NCBI GenBank assembly: GCA_002698425.1
Contig: NZXU01000101.1
Coordinates: 191,389 to 255,388 of the forward strand
DNA length: 64,000 nucleotides
Direction of reading: 5' to 3'
DNA from: Ahrensia sp.
Lineage (GTDB): Bacteria > Pseudomonadota > Alphaproteobacteria > Rhizobiales > Rhizobiaceae
A model generated the notes under the pieces. That model had not been told where the DNA came from and did not search any database. It saw only the letters and a program-made list of their open reading frames with translations. The position numbers were made by a program, and so were the translations under genes. Shown piece by piece: positions 1 through 9,040 of this stretch (within the stretch, counting starts at the first letter, position 1; each line of letters opens with the position of its first letter).

Positions 1-57
1 ATCACCGCGACTTTCCCGGCAAAGCTTCTGGGTCGATTGAAGGCGAAACCCGCCTAG
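1..57 (+). CDS. possible 3' tail of an upstream plus-strand gene (partial)
   Basis: An open plus-strand frame enters from the left edge and ends at a TAG at 55-57 after about 18 residues (it ends KAKPA). It would be convergent with ccdA, whose own stop lies at 54-56, so the two stops overlap. There is too little sequence to identify a family, and it may be a chance frame. Confidence 0.25.
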   Translation: MTATFPAKLLGRLKAKPA

Positions 58-815
58 CCAAGCGTCCCGAGCACCGGAAAGCGCTCCAGCAGCCAGAACG
101 ACATGGACTGCATGCCGCCGGTCAGGAACAAAACGCCGGCCAGCACGAGCAGCCCGCCGATCACCTTCTCGACCGTGCCGAGATGCGTCCTGAACGATTG
201 CATGAAACGCATGAAAGCGCCCGAGAAGAGCGCCGCCAGCAAGAACGGTATGCCGAGCCCGGCGGAATAGACCGCCAGCAGCGCCGCGCCCTCGCCGACG
301 CTGTCGCGCGCGCCGGCCAGCGTGAGGATCGGTCCCAGCACCGGCCCGATACAGGGTGTCCAGCCAAAGGCGAAGGCAAGCCCCATCAGATAGGCCGCGA
401 ACGGGTTGGCCGGCGCGCCGCGCGTCTGGAACCGCGCCTCGCGCGAAAACAGCGCGATCCGGAACACGCCGAGGAAGTTCAGCCCCATCAGGATAATGAC
501 GATCCCGGCGACAATCGCCAGTTCCTGCTGATAGGCGCGCAACAACCCGCCGATCGTGCTCGCGCCAGCTCCAAGCGCGACGAAGACCGTGGAAAAGCCG
601 GCGACGAAGGCAAACGCCGCGATCAGCAGCGGCAGGCGCACCGGCGCGGCCGCGACCGCTGCTCCACCGCTCTCGCCCGGCTGGCCGCGGAACTGGTCGA
701 CGGACACCCCGGCCATGTAGCAGAGATAGGGCGGCACCAGAGGCAGGACGCAGGGCGACAGGAAGGAAATCGCGCCCGCGCCAAGCGCGCTGACATAGGA
801 AACGTCGACAGCCAT
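54..815 (-). CDS. ccdA: cytochrome c biogenesis / thiol-disulfide transporter CcdA
   Basis: A polytopic inner-membrane protein of 253 residues, the usual size for the short CcdA/DsbD-beta family. CcdA passes electrons from cytoplasmic thioredoxin across the membrane to periplasmic apocytochrome c and other thiol proteins. The two family cysteines are visible, each after a proline in a hydrophobic segment: Cys22 in SPCVLPLVPP and Cys155 in GWTPCIGP. About six hydrophobic stretches are present. The ATG at 815 follows a GGAG ribosome-binding site. The left neighbour is outside the window. The tRNA gene to the right is transcribed divergently. Confidence 0.93.
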   Translation of the reverse strand: MAVDVSYVSALGAGAISFLSPCVLPLVPPYLCYMAGVSVDQFRGQPGESGGAAVAAAPVRLPLLIAAFAFVAGFSTVFVALGAGASTIGGLLRAYQQELAIVAGIVIILMGLNFLGVFRIALFSREARFQTRGAPANPFAAYLMGLAFAFGWTPCIGPVLGPILTLAGARDSVGEGAALLAVYSAGLGIPFLLAALFSGAFMRFMQSFRTHLGTVEKVIGGLLVLAGVLFLTGGMQSMSFWLLERFPVLGTLG

Positions 816-961
816 GAATTCTCCGGTCGCATTATCCGTTTCGCCCGCACATCGGCGGCGATTGCGGCCGTCTTAGGACATCTGCGCCTCACAGTGAAAT
901 CACCAATCCGCGCGGGCGTCGAATTGCCACGTTTTTTCAACCATTGCGGGCCAGAATGCGG

Positions 962-990
962 TTGACCGTACGGGACGCCGTCCCTATGAA
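962..990 (+). promoter_or_regulatory. sigma-70 promoter of tRNA-Lys
   Basis: TTGACC at 962-967 and TATGAA at 985-990 are separated by exactly 17 bp. Transcription would begin near 997, about 30 bases before the mature tRNA. Among the promoters I could see in the window, this one is very close to consensus. Confidence 0.7.
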
Positions 991-1025
991 CGGTCCGTCT
1001 TGACGGCGGCTCGGCCGCTGCTCGG

Positions 1026-1101
1026 GAGCGCGTAGCTCAGCTGGTAGAGCAACTGACTTTTAATCAGTAGGTCCAGGGTTCGAGCCCCTGCGCGCTCACC
1101 A
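1026..1101 (+). tRNA. tRNA-Lys (anticodon TTT)
   Basis: A full cloverleaf can be drawn. The acceptor GAGCGCG (1026-1032) pairs with CGCGCTC (1091-1097). The D-arm GCTC/GAGC encloses AGCTGGTA, the anticodon stem is ACTGA/TCAGT with loop CTTTTAA, and the T-arm is CAGGG/CCCTG around TTCGAGC. The anticodon is TTT. The discriminator is A1098 and the CCA end (1099-1101) is encoded. Confidence 0.97.
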
Positions 1102-1510
1102 TATCCTCCTCGCTCTCGTAGCGGGAATTGGTGCGGGTCGAGGCAAATCCACCTTTTCATCAACGCCAGTGCATCGTTGAAAAATTGGCCTGTGGCCGCA
1201 AAGGTGTCAGGGCGGCCAGACGACAGCCGCCTGGTCCAAGCGGCTGTCGCCGCGGCCTCGGCAGGGTTGGGTGCCTTCGACCGCGCCCGGCACGCTATAA
1301 TCTCGGCTTGAAATCACCACCAATCAGCACGCGAACACACAAGGTTCGGCAACTTTCATGAGCATGCCGTAGCGGAAGGCGTACTGTAACTCGGCGGGGC
1401 GAGGTGTTTATCGACGCTGGATTTCCAGCCTCCAATCATTCTCCCGGAGATAATCCCCCTCCGGCCCGCCCTGATCATCGGCCACTGCGATTTGATCGAA
1501 GCGCGCGGTA
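1102..1510. other. 409-bp intergenic region without a convincing gene
   Basis: I see no gene with coding character here. A perfect 9-bp inverted repeat (1221-1229 with 1241-1249, loop 11) forms a hairpin without a T-tract, so it is not a clear terminator for the tRNA. Bases 1408-1510 read on the minus strand as a protein-like stretch of about 34 residues ending RLEIQRR, without a start of its own. It may be a gene remnant or chance. Confidence 0.6.
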
Positions 1511-2119
1511 TCACATGCCCGAACTCTGCTTGCCGAACCGCGCCACGAATTCCTCCGCCGGAAGGTCGAACGCGTCTTTCTCGCGATCCAGCCGCTCATC
1601 GGGCCAGTCCCACCAGGCGATTCGCTGCATGGCCTCGGCCAAGTCCGGTTCGAAACGGCGCTTGATGAACTTGGCCGGCGCGCCGCCGACGACCGTATAG
1701 GGCTCGACATCCCGGGTCACGACGCTGCCGGCGGCCACCACCGCGCCGTCGCCGATCGTTACGCCGGAATTTACCATCGAGCGCATCGCGATCCATACGT
1801 CGTTGCCGATCCGGATCGGTCCGCGCGTTTGCAGATATTCGTAGAGCGTCTTCGTTTTGAAACGCCTGTGCTGGAAATGGAAAGTCGAGGCCGTTTCAAT
1901 CGGGTGGTTGCCCTGGCACATGAACAGCACGCCGGGCGCGATAGAGCAAAACGCGCCGATGAACACCGGGGACTCTTCGGAGCAATTGTAGAAGGATTTG
2001 CCCGACACGCCATATGTGCCCCGGCCGATCGTCGCGTGCTTGGGAATGGCGTTCGGGTCCGGTTTCAGACCGAGAAAAATGCGTGTTCTGCTGAAAGCGC
2101 CCATGGCGATTCGAACCAC
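1511..2119 (-). CDS. hexapeptide-repeat (CatB/Vat-type) O-acetyltransferase
   Basis: A left-handed beta-helix acyltransferase of 202 residues. The C-terminal half shows the hexapeptide pattern (IRIGNDVWIA, GVTIGDGAVVAAGSVV) followed by the typical VVGGAPAKFIKRRF end. His72 in the GNHP motif matches the catalytic histidine of the xenobiotic acetyltransferase branch (CatB, Vat). Members acetylate antibiotics, sugars or cell-surface polysaccharides, and the substrate cannot be read from sequence. The frame opens with GTG at 2119; an in-frame ATG at 2104 is an equally good start, and neither has a clear ribosome-binding site. It stands alone between a tRNA and mazG, so lateral acquisition is possible but not shown. 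Confidence 0.85.
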   Translation of the reverse strand: MVRIAMGAFSRTRIFLGLKPDPNAIPKHATIGRGTYGVSGKSFYNCSEESPVFIGAFCSIAPGVLFMCQGNHPIETASTFHFQHRRFKTKTLYEYLQTRGPIRIGNDVWIAMRSMVNSGVTIGDGAVVAAGSVVTRDVEPYTVVGGAPAKFIKRRFEPDLAEAMQRIAWWDWPDERLDREKDAFDLPAEEFVARFGKQSSGM

Positions 2120-2302
2120 GAGTGCCGGAAAAAGGAAATGGGCCGCGACGGCAATAGAGCGACGCCATTATGTACGCGGTCCGGTTATGCGTCGCCCAAG
2201 GGATTCTCGTGGGGAAACCGGGCCGCCGGTCGCGCTCCTGTCTGGCGCCACGCGGCGCCTTGCGGCATAGCTGGGCATGTCCTCCACGCGGAACGCCTCC
2301 TG

Positions 2303-3160
2303 ATGACCCCTTCCCGCGACATATCCCGTTTGCTCGAAATCATGGCCGCGCTGCGCGATCCCGAGACCGGTTGTCCCTGGGATGTGGCGCAGACCTTCGA
2401 GACCATCGTGCCTTACACGATCGAGGAGGCCTATGAGGTCGCCGATGCGATCGAGCGGAAGGACATGGTCGATCTGCCCGACGAGTTGGGTGATCTCCTC
2501 CTCCAGGTCGTCTTCCATTCGCGCATGGCCGAAGAAGCCGGCCAGTTCGATTTCGGCGAAGTGGTCGAGGCGATCACGCGGAAAATGATCCGCCGCCACC
2601 CGCATGTCTTCGGCGACGATTCGGTGCGCGGCAAGAAGCTCGCCAAGGGCATGTGGGAGAAGATCAAGGCGGAGGAAAAGGCCGAGAAGGCGGCGAAGCA
2701 CGCCGAGGCGCAGAAGGAAGCCGGCTTGGAACAGGTCGAGCACCTGTCGCTGCTCGACGACGTGCCGCGCGCCCTGCCCGCGTTGATCCGCGCCATCAAG
2801 CTGCAGCGCAAGGCCGCCCGGGTCGGCTTCGATTGGGACACGGCGCCGCCGATCCTTGACAAGATCGAGGAGGAAATCGGCGAATTGCGCGAGGTCATGG
2901 CGTCGGGCGAAGAGGCGAAGGTCCGCGAGGAATATGGCGACCTGCTGTTCGCACTGGTCAATCTCGGCCGCCATCTCGACGTCGAGCCTGAAGCCGCGCT
3001 GGAGGCCGCCAACCACAAATTCTTCACCCGCTTCCGCCACATCGAGCGCCGCCTCGGCGAACAGGACCGCAACCCCGCAGACGCCACGCTCGACGAGATG
3101 GAAGCGCTCTGGCAGGAAGCGAAGACGGCGAAGCCGCCACGTGACGAGAAACCGCGGTAG
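2303..3160 (+). CDS. mazG: nucleoside triphosphate pyrophosphohydrolase MazG
   Basis: A 285-residue all-alpha NTP pyrophosphatase with two MazG domains, the full-length bacterial form. It hydrolyses NTPs and dNTPs to NMP plus PPi and is thought to clean damaged nucleotides and influence (p)ppGpp. The N-terminal domain has GCPWD (residues 23-27), the metal ligands EEAYE (41-45) and DELGD (60-64). A second EEIGELREV...EEYGDLLF set lies near residues 190-220. A charged KAEEKAEKAAKHAEAQK linker joins the domains. I chose the ATG at 2303 because the family begins just before RLLEIMAALRD; the frame upstream is open but not protein-like. In related genomes mazG is commonly near hflX and hfq. Confidence 0.95.
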   Translation: MTPSRDISRLLEIMAALRDPETGCPWDVAQTFETIVPYTIEEAYEVADAIERKDMVDLPDELGDLLLQVVFHSRMAEEAGQFDFGEVVEAITRKMIRRHPHVFGDDSVRGKKLAKGMWEKIKAEEKAEKAAKHAEAQKEAGLEQVEHLSLLDDVPRALPALIRAIKLQRKAARVGFDWDTAPPILDKIEEEIGELREVMASGEEAKVREEYGDLLFALVNLGRHLDVEPEAALEAANHKFFTRFRHIERRLGEQDRNPADATLDEMEALWQEAKTAKPPRDEKPR

Positions 3161-3225
3161 CGGCCCTTTCCATTTCGCCGGCTGGCCGCTACTGCCGTGT
3201 CACACATCCAGGAAAGGCGGATTCC

Positions 3226-3444
3226 ATGAGCGACGAAACCCGCGACACCAACGGCGCGATCCTGGCCGATGGCGACAACGTCACGGTCATCAAGGATCTG
3301 AAGGTCAAGGGCACGTCCTCGACTATCAAGCTCGGCACGCTGGTCAAGGGCATCCGCCTCACCGGCAATCCGGACGAAGTCGAATGCCGCGTCGAAAAGA
3401 TCAAGGGCCTCGTCCTGCGCACCGAGTTCCTGAAAAAGGCCTGA
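3226..3444 (+). CDS. PhnA/YjdM-family protein (C-terminal domain only)
   Basis: A 72-residue protein matching the C-terminal beta-barrel half of the PhnA (YjdM) family: DTNGAILADGDNVTVIKDLKVKG at its start region and the LRTEFLKKA ending are characteristic. The zinc-ribbon half seen in longer PhnA proteins is absent, as in many alphaproteobacterial members. Despite the name, these proteins are not established phosphonoacetate hydrolases and their function is unknown. An AGGAAAGG ribosome-binding sequence precedes the ATG. It lies 65 bp after mazG and converges on hflX. Confidence 0.85.
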   Translation: MSDETRDTNGAILADGDNVTVIKDLKVKGTSSTIKLGTLVKGIRLTGNPDEVECRVEKIKGLVLRTEFLKKA

Positions 3445-3447
3445 CGC

Positions 3448-3471
3448 CACCGGCGCCGCTATCGGTGCTTT
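3448..3471 (+). terminator. weak terminator-like hairpin after the PhnA-like gene
   Basis: CACCG (3448-3452) can pair with CGGTG (3463-3467) and is followed by CTTTTC. The stem is only 5 bp, but the site lies exactly between two convergent genes (PhnA-like and hflX). Confidence 0.35.
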
Positions 3472-3480
3472 TCGGAAGAT

Positions 3481-4833
3481 TCAGCGCCGCTCGAACGCGG
3501 CGGCGTTGTCGCTCGTCATCTCGATGTCGACCGTCACCGTGCCGTCATCGGCGGTTTCGCGGTGACGTACCTGTCCGTGATCGTAGAGCCAGGCGAGATC
3601 GGCTCCGCGTTCCGGCGGAATCGAGAACCGCCGCGCGACCAGCTTGCCGGCGATCCGCGTTTCGATTTCGGCGAGAAGCCGGTCGACGCCCTCGCCGGTG
3701 ATCGCCGACACCGCGGCAATGGACGGTCCGGATGCCGCCCTTTCGGCCCGCGTGATCAGTTCCGCCCGCTCTTCCGGCGCAAGCGCGTCGATCTTGTTCC
3801 AGACCTCGATGACGTGATCCTCGTCGTCGGGATCGATATCGAGATCGCGCAGGATCTCCGCCACGTCGGCGGCCTCTTCCTTCGTGGCCGTACTCGACAT
3901 GTCGCGGACATGCAGCACGACATCGGCTTCCTGCACCTCCTCCAGCGTCGCGCGGAAGGCGGCGACCAGGTGAGTCGGCAGGTCCGAGATGAAGCCCACC
4001 GTGTCCGACAGGATGATCCACGTCCCGCCCGGCAGACGCACCCGGCGCAGCGTAGGGTCGAGCGTCGCGAACAACATGTTCTCGGCCATTACCTCCGCGC
4101 CGGTCAGCCGGTTGAACAGGGTCGACTTGCCGGCGTTGGTGTAACCGACCAGCGAGACGATCGGCAGCGGCACCTTCTTGCGCTTCGAACGGTGCAGCGT
4201 GCGGGTCCGGCGCACGCTTTCCAGTTCGCGCTCCAGTTTCTTGATCTTGTCCTGGAGGATGCGCCGGTCCGCCTCGATCTGGGTTTCGCCGGGGCCGCCG
4301 AGGAAGCCGGCGCCGCCGCGCTGGCGTTCAAGGTGGGTCCACGACCGCACCAGCCGGCCCTTCTGGTAATTGAGATGCGCCAGTTCGACCTGCAGCGAAC
4401 CTTCCCTGGTCTGCGCCCGCTCGCCGAAGATTTCGAGGATCAGCCCGGTCCGGTCGAGAACCTTGGCGTTCCATTCCTTTTCGAGATTGCGTTGCTGCAC
4501 CGGCGTCAGCGCGTGATCGACCACGACGAGACCGGCCTCGCTGGCCGTGACGATCCCGGCAATCTCCTCGACCTTGCCCGCGCCGAACAGCGTTGCCGGC
4601 TGCGGCTTTGCCACCGGCACGATGGCGCTGTGGACTATCTTGAGATCGATCGCGCGCGCCAAGCCCTCGGCTTCGAGCAACCGGTCGACGGCGCTGCGCC
4701 GCTGGCCTTCGGCCGCGGGTCCGCGCAGGTCTGGCTCGAGCACGATCGCCACGGTCGGCGAATATTGTCTGTCCTCGCCCTTCTTCTGGCGCGGACGCGA
4801 GTCTTCGCGATGGCTATCGGAGTGTTGCGTCAA
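3481..4833 (-). CDS. hflX: ribosome-splitting GTPase HflX
   Basis: A 450-residue Obg-HflX superfamily GTPase that binds 50S subunits and splits stalled or hibernating ribosomes. The N-terminal HflX domain includes FGAGKVEEI (83-91) and the glycine-rich [19 protein letters not shown] region (173-191). The GTPase motifs are G1 GYTNAGKS (230-237), G3 DTVGF (277-281) and G4 NKID. The frame starts at a TTG (4833) that overlaps the hfq stop as TTGA, so translation is probably coupled; I see no in-frame ATG nearby. The hfq-hflX pairing is conserved across Proteobacteria. Confidence 0.94.
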   Translation of the reverse strand: MTQHSDSHREDSRPRQKKGEDRQYSPTVAIVLEPDLRGPAAEGQRRSAVDRLLEAEGLARAIDLKIVHSAIVPVAKPQPATLFGAGKVEEIAGIVTASEAGLVVVDHALTPVQQRNLEKEWNAKVLDRTGLILEIFGERAQTREGSLQVELAHLNYQKGRLVRSWTHLERQRGGAGFLGGPGETQIEADRRILQDKIKKLERELESVRRTRTLHRSKRKKVPLPIVSLVGYTNAGKSTLFNRLTGAEVMAENMLFATLDPTLRRVRLPGGTWIILSDTVGFISDLPTHLVAAFRATLEEVQEADVVLHVRDMSSTATKEEAADVAEILRDLDIDPDDEDHVIEVWNKIDALAPEERAELITRAERAASGPSIAAVSAITGEGVDRLLAEIETRIAGKLVARRFSIPPERGADLAWLYDHGQVRHRETADDGTVTVDIEMTSDNAAAFERR

Positions 4834-5081
4834 TCGGATTTCGCTGAGGCATCGTCGCCGTCATATAAACTGACCGGCTGGCCGGGCATGATCGTCGAAA
4901 TGGCATGCTTGTACACAAGCTGTGCATGGCCGTCTCGCCGCAGCAATACGCAAAAATTATCGAAAGAGGTGACTACACCGGTCAGTTTTACTCCGTTAAC
5001 GAGGAAAATCGTCAACGGTATCTTCTGCTTGCGGACTGCATTGAGAAACTGATCTTGCAGATTTTGGGAACGTTCGGCCAT
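4830..5081 (-). CDS. hfq: RNA chaperone Hfq
   Basis: An 83-residue Sm-like hexameric RNA chaperone that anneals small regulatory RNAs to mRNAs. The Sm1 motif is present ([19 protein letters not shown], then [16 protein letters not shown]), followed by Sm2 with the signature YKHAIST. The Gln near residue 8 and the FDNF distal-face residues are retained. The C-terminal tail is short, as usual in alphaproteobacteria. It overlaps hflX by 4 bp. The 151-bp upstream region (5082-5232) is unusually AT-rich and probably holds its promoter, since the upstream gene dat is on the same strand. Confidence 0.97.
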   Translation of the reverse strand: MAERSQNLQDQFLNAVRKQKIPLTIFLVNGVKLTGVVTSFDNFCVLLRRDGHAQLVYKHAISTIMPGQPVSLYDGDDASAKSD

Positions 5082-5232
5082 GTGTTATCCGTTGGGCATG
5101 CAGTCAATGAATTAATCGCGTTATGGTTTCGCTGCAACGTGACAATGGTAAAAATCTTAGTGATTTTTTCAATGGGCAAAAAAATCCGCCCGTTTTTTTC
5201 TATTTCCCCTACGACAGTCTGGTGTGACTCTC
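5082..5232 (-). promoter_or_regulatory. AT-rich hfq leader/promoter region with small inverted repeat
   Basis: This stretch is markedly more AT-rich than its surroundings, with several A and T runs. It contains the perfect short inverted repeat AAAAATC-ACTAA-GATTTTT (minus-strand sense, about 5152-5171). I could not fix one convincing -35/-10 pair, so I describe it only as the likely regulatory region of hfq-hflX. Confidence 0.4.
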
Positions 5233-6096
5233 CTAAACCGGCGTTTTCTCCGCGGCGTCGAAAAATGCGTCCCGCAACGCCAGCGCGACGCCGCCCGGAT
5301 GGCCATTGGCGACGGTCGCGTCGTCGATGTGTACAACCGGCATGACCAATGTCGTCGCCGCGGTAATGAAGGCTTCGCGCGCCTGCTTCGCCTCCTCGAC
5401 GGAAAAACCGCGCTCCTCCACCGAAAGGCCCTTCGCCTTCGCAATGTCCATCACGGTGGTCCGGGTGATTCCGCGCAGGATCCCGAAATCGGCCGGGCGC
5501 GTCACCAGCACGCCGTCCTTCGTCACGATCCACGCATTGGTCGCCGCGCCTTCCTTGACGATGCCTTCATGATCGACGAACCAGGCCTCCCCAGCGCCGC
5601 CTTCCTTGGCCTTCTGCTTGGCGAGAACATTGGGAAGCAATCCGACCGACTTGATGTCTACCCGCTCCCAGCGATTCTCCGGCACGGTGATGACGGAGAT
5701 GCCCTCGCCCGCCTTCGCCCGTGCCGCTTCCGGGTCGCTTGACCGCGACGTCACCACGAGGGACGGCTTCACGGTGGAAACCGGGAACACATGGTCGCGC
5801 CGCGCCACTCCGCGACTGACCTGGATATAAACCAACCCGTCGCGAACCCGGTTGCGCCGCACCACCTCGCGCATGATCGCGGTCAGCGCGGCGCGTTCCA
5901 CCGGCCAGGCGATCTGCAATTCGCTCAGCGAACGCCCAAGCCGGTCGAGATGCCGCGTCATGTCGATAATATGGTCGCGCGCCACCTCGCAGACCTCGTA
6001 GACGCCGTCGGCGAACTGGTAGCCGCGGTCCTCGATATGCACCGTCGCCTCCGCATGCGGGCGGTAGCGTCCATTCACATAGGCAATGCGTGACAA
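5233..6096 (-). CDS. dat: D-amino-acid transaminase (class IV PLP aminotransferase)
   Basis: A 287-residue fold-type IV PLP enzyme, the length of D-alanine aminotransferases. It interconverts D-amino acids and 2-oxo acids, supplying or removing D-Ala and D-Glu. The N-terminal IEDRGYQFADGVYEV block is diagnostic, and Lys149 in DIKSVGLLPN fits the PLP Schiff-base lysine. The start is a TTG (6096) preceded by GGGAG, because SRIAYVNGRY is where the family begins. It lies 16 bp downstream of trkH on the same strand. A branched-chain or aminodeoxychorismate-lyase role is less likely, given the residues around the lysine. Confidence 0.9.
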   Translation of the reverse strand: MSRIAYVNGRYRPHAEATVHIEDRGYQFADGVYEVCEVARDHIIDMTRHLDRLGRSLSELQIAWPVERAALTAIMREVVRRNRVRDGLVYIQVSRGVARRDHVFPVSTVKPSLVVTSRSSDPEAARAKAGEGISVITVPENRWERVDIKSVGLLPNVLAKQKAKEGGAGEAWFVDHEGIVKEGAATNAWIVTKDGVLVTRPADFGILRGITRTTVMDIAKAKGLSVEERGFSVEEAKQAREAFITAATTLVMPVVHIDDATVANGHPGGVALALRDAFFDAAEKTPV

Positions 6097-6111
6097 ATGC
6101 GTCTCCCGCGC

Positions 6112-7596
6112 TCAGCGACTCAGCCAGTAACGAAGATTGAGAATTGCAAACACCGCGACGAATTCCAATCGCCCGAGCAGCATGACGATGCAGGCAATCA
6201 GCCTCTCGACGGAATTGAAGTCGCGGAATTCAGGCCATAGATCCGCCGACGCCGCAACCGGGATATAGGCTTCGTAAAGCGGCCCGGCATTGAGCAGCAG
6301 CGCCATCCCGGCAAGAAGCGCCGCCTCGAAATTGCCGGGACCGCCGGCCAGCGCGAACACGGAAAGCGCCAGCACAGCCAGCGTCAAAAGCACCACCGGC
6401 CACGATTCGACGATGGTCCGCTCGCTGTATTCGACATTTGCGATTCGCGTCGGGATCACCGAGCTTGGATAGATCAGCAGGTTCAATTCGCGGAACGCCT
6501 GCACCAGCATCGCGCCGAGCCTGTGCATCTTCAGCCCCGACGCGGTCGAGAAAACCGCGGCCCCGACAAAGGCCACCGGAAAGATCAGGATCTCCGGCAG
6601 CAGCGCGATGATGCCCGGCCTCGGTTCGTGGCCCGACGTCGCGATAACGGATGCAGCCGCGAAAAAGCTGTCGACCAGAACGACCGCGGTGCGGCCTTCC
6701 CCGGAAAAGGCATTGAGTCCCCGAAACGCCAGCAGGTAGAGCCCGGTCAACGCGGCGACCATCAGCACCACCCACCAGGCCTCGCGGTTCTGCCGGATAA
6801 CCCGGAACGGGCTGAACAGATCGTAGCGCTGCCAGAAAAGACTGGTCGCCGAAATCATCAGCACCGCGGCCATGATCGCGATGGAAGAGAGCCCGAATCG
6901 CGACGCGAGATCATCGTCATAAGGATTGAATCCGCCGGTCGCGATGCTTGTCATCGTCAGGTGTGCCGCGCCGAGACTGTTGGTCCCGCTGGCGACGAAC
7001 AGGAAGAACACGATCACCGAGGCGGCGACGTAATAGCCGAGCATCGGCACGTAGCGCTTCAGATGCTGGAAACCGGCATCGCGCTCCGCCTTGGCGTCCA
7101 TGCTCCATTCCGACGCCATGGCCCGGCGCGGCAATCCGCCGATCGCAAGCGGCGACAGGACCAGGAACAGCGAGGCCAGCGTCAGGAACCCGCCGGTCCA
7201 TTCCAGTTGCAGGCGCCAGAACAGGATCGATTGCGGCAGCGCCTCGCGCGTCGAGAAGGTCGTCGCGCCCGTGGTCGTCAGGCCGGATATGCTCTCGAAC
7301 AGCGCTTTTTCAAAGGAGAGATCGAGGACCAGCAGGAACGGGATGGTGCCGATCAGCCCGAGCCCGAGCCAAACGAACACCATCGACACGATCAGCCGGG
7401 TCGGCGTGACGACATGGCGGTAGCCGAGAGAGGCGGCCATCGACAGGACGGCGATGAACGCCCCTGTCGAGGCCATCACCGCGAGCCGCAGCGCATGCTC
7501 GTCCTCGCCATGCGCGAAGCCGACCAGGATCGGCGCGGCAAGCGAGAAGAAGAACAACGCGCAGGCAAAGCCCAGAAGGAAGATGACGGTACGCAT
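6112..7596 (-). CDS. trkH: potassium uptake channel subunit TrkH
   Basis: A 494-residue polytopic membrane protein of the TrkH/KtrB/HKT family, forming the K+ pore of the Trk system together with the cytoplasmic regulator TrkA. It has around ten hydrophobic segments. Filter-like glycine motifs appear in the pore loops (TTGATTFSTREALP, EWTGGFLTL, IATGGFNPYDD, IATSGHEP). The gene lies 40 bp downstream of trkA on the same strand, and the pair follows ntrYX, as in several related genomes. Confidence 0.92.
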   Translation of the reverse strand: MRTVIFLLGFACALFFFSLAAPILVGFAHGEDEHALRLAVMASTGAFIAVLSMAASLGYRHVVTPTRLIVSMVFVWLGLGLIGTIPFLLVLDLSFEKALFESISGLTTTGATTFSTREALPQSILFWRLQLEWTGGFLTLASLFLVLSPLAIGGLPRRAMASEWSMDAKAERDAGFQHLKRYVPMLGYYVAASVIVFFLFVASGTNSLGAAHLTMTSIATGGFNPYDDDLASRFGLSSIAIMAAVLMISATSLFWQRYDLFSPFRVIRQNREAWWVVLMVAALTGLYLLAFRGLNAFSGEGRTAVVLVDSFFAAASVIATSGHEPRPGIIALLPEILIFPVAFVGAAVFSTASGLKMHRLGAMLVQAFRELNLLIYPSSVIPTRIANVEYSERTIVESWPVVLLTLAVLALSVFALAGGPGNFEAALLAGMALLLNAGPLYEAYIPVAASADLWPEFRDFNSVERLIACIVMLLGRLEFVAVFAILNLRYWLSR

Positions 7597-7636
7597 GGCG
7601 CTTCCCGTTACCGCCGGATTACGTCCGGTGTCGGCA

Positions 7637-9013
7637 TCAGAAGAATTCGAGGCTGACGCGGAACATCTGCTCGACCCGGCGAACCGCTTCCGAAAGGGCG
7701 AAGATGACGACCCGGTCCTTCGCCTTGATCCGGGTGGCGCCGTCCGGCTTGATCACCTCGCCGTCGCGGAAGATCGCGCCGATACGAATATTTTCCGGCA
7801 GGTCGAGATCCTTCAGCGGCGCTCCGACGAGAGGCGAGGTTTCCAGCGCCTCGGCCTCGATCACCTCGGCGGACCCCTTCTGCACGCTGTGCACCTGGCG
7901 GATGCGGCCACGGCGCACATGCTGCAAAACGCGTGAGATCGTCACTGCGCGCGGATTGATATGCGCATCGATGTCCAGCGTTTCGGTGAAACCCTGATAG
8001 GCGGGGTCGTTGATCAGGGCCAGAGTCGACTGGCAGCCGAGCCGCTTGGCCATCACCGCGGACAGGATGTTGACCTGGTCGTCATTGGTCAGCGAAACCA
8101 TCAGCTCGCTGTCCTCGATATCGGCCTCGACGAGAACCTGCTGGTCGAGCGCGCTGCCATGCAGCACGACGGTCCGGCGCAACTGGTCGGCGACCATCAC
8201 CGCCCGGTCGTGATGCGCCTCGATGATCTTGACCTTCGCCCGGCTCTGCTTCTGCTCCATCTGGCTGGCGACATAGAGGCCCACATTGCCGCCGCCGGCG
8301 ATGATGATACGGCGTGCCTCCGCCTCGTCATGGCCGAACAGGCTGAGCGTGCGCTTCACCTGCTGGCGATTGGCGATCACATAGACGAGGTCATGGGCAA
8401 GAAGCTGGTCGGCCGAATGCGGCACGAACAGCCGGTCGTTGCGCCAGACGCCGACCACCGTCGCGGAAAGATCGGGGAAGAGTTCCGTCAACTGGCTGAG
8501 CGGCGTATTGATGACGGGGCAATCGTCCCGGCATTCGATCGCCATCATCGTGACCTTGCCCTCGGCAAACTGCACGATATCGGTCGCCCCCGGCGCCGCG
8601 ATCCGGCGCAGCACCACGTCGCCCACTTCGCGCTCCGGCGAAATGATCACGTCGATCGGCAGATGGTCGCGCGAAAACAGATTGTTGTAATGGGCATGCA
8701 GATAGCTCTGCGACCTGATGCGCGCGATTTTCGTCGGCACGTCGAACAGCGAATGCGCGACCTGGCACGCCGTCATGTTCACTTCGTCGTAGAGCGTCAC
8801 GGCGATGATCATGTCGGCCTGGTCCGCGCCGGCGGCGGCCAGCACGTCGGGATGGCTGCCATGTCCCACGAAACCGCGCACGTCCAGCGTGTCGCGAATG
8901 CGCTGGACGAGGTTTGCCGACATGTCGATGACGGAAACGTCGTTGGCCTCGGCGGCCAGCCGTTCGGCGATGCCGTATCCGACCTGGCCGGCGCCGCAGA
9001 TGATTACCCGCAT
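7637..9013 (-). CDS. trkA: Trk system potassium transporter regulatory subunit TrkA
   Basis: A 458-residue cytosolic regulator with two tandem RCK units (TrkA-N plus TrkA-C), the standard full-length form. The first NAD(H)-binding loop is ICGAGQVGYGIAERL (5-19) and the second is IIAGGGNVGLYVASQ (238-251). It gates TrkH in response to nucleotides. It is 27 bp from ntrX and is probably cotranscribed with the Ntr genes and trkH. Confidence 0.95.
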   Translation of the reverse strand: MRVIICGAGQVGYGIAERLAAEANDVSVIDMSANLVQRIRDTLDVRGFVGHGSHPDVLAAAGADQADMIIAVTLYDEVNMTACQVAHSLFDVPTKIARIRSQSYLHAHYNNLFSRDHLPIDVIISPEREVGDVVLRRIAAPGATDIVQFAEGKVTMMAIECRDDCPVINTPLSQLTELFPDLSATVVGVWRNDRLFVPHSADQLLAHDLVYVIANRQQVKRTLSLFGHDEAEARRIIIAGGGNVGLYVASQMEQKQSRAKVKIIEAHHDRAVMVADQLRRTVVLHGSALDQQVLVEADIEDSELMVSLTNDDQVNILSAVMAKRLGCQSTLALINDPAYQGFTETLDIDAHINPRAVTISRVLQHVRRGRIRQVHSVQKGSAEVIEAEALETSPLVGAPLKDLDLPENIRIGAIFRDGEVIKPDGATRIKAKDRVVIFALSEAVRRVEQMFRVSLEFF

Positions 9014-9040
9014 GAAATTCCCCGTGCGGTTAGGTAGCTT

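Noticed and set aside
1026..2303. Genomic island inserted at tRNA-Lys
   Set aside because: No integrase and no second copy of the tRNA 3' end could be seen downstream. The acetyltransferase next to it has ordinary composition.
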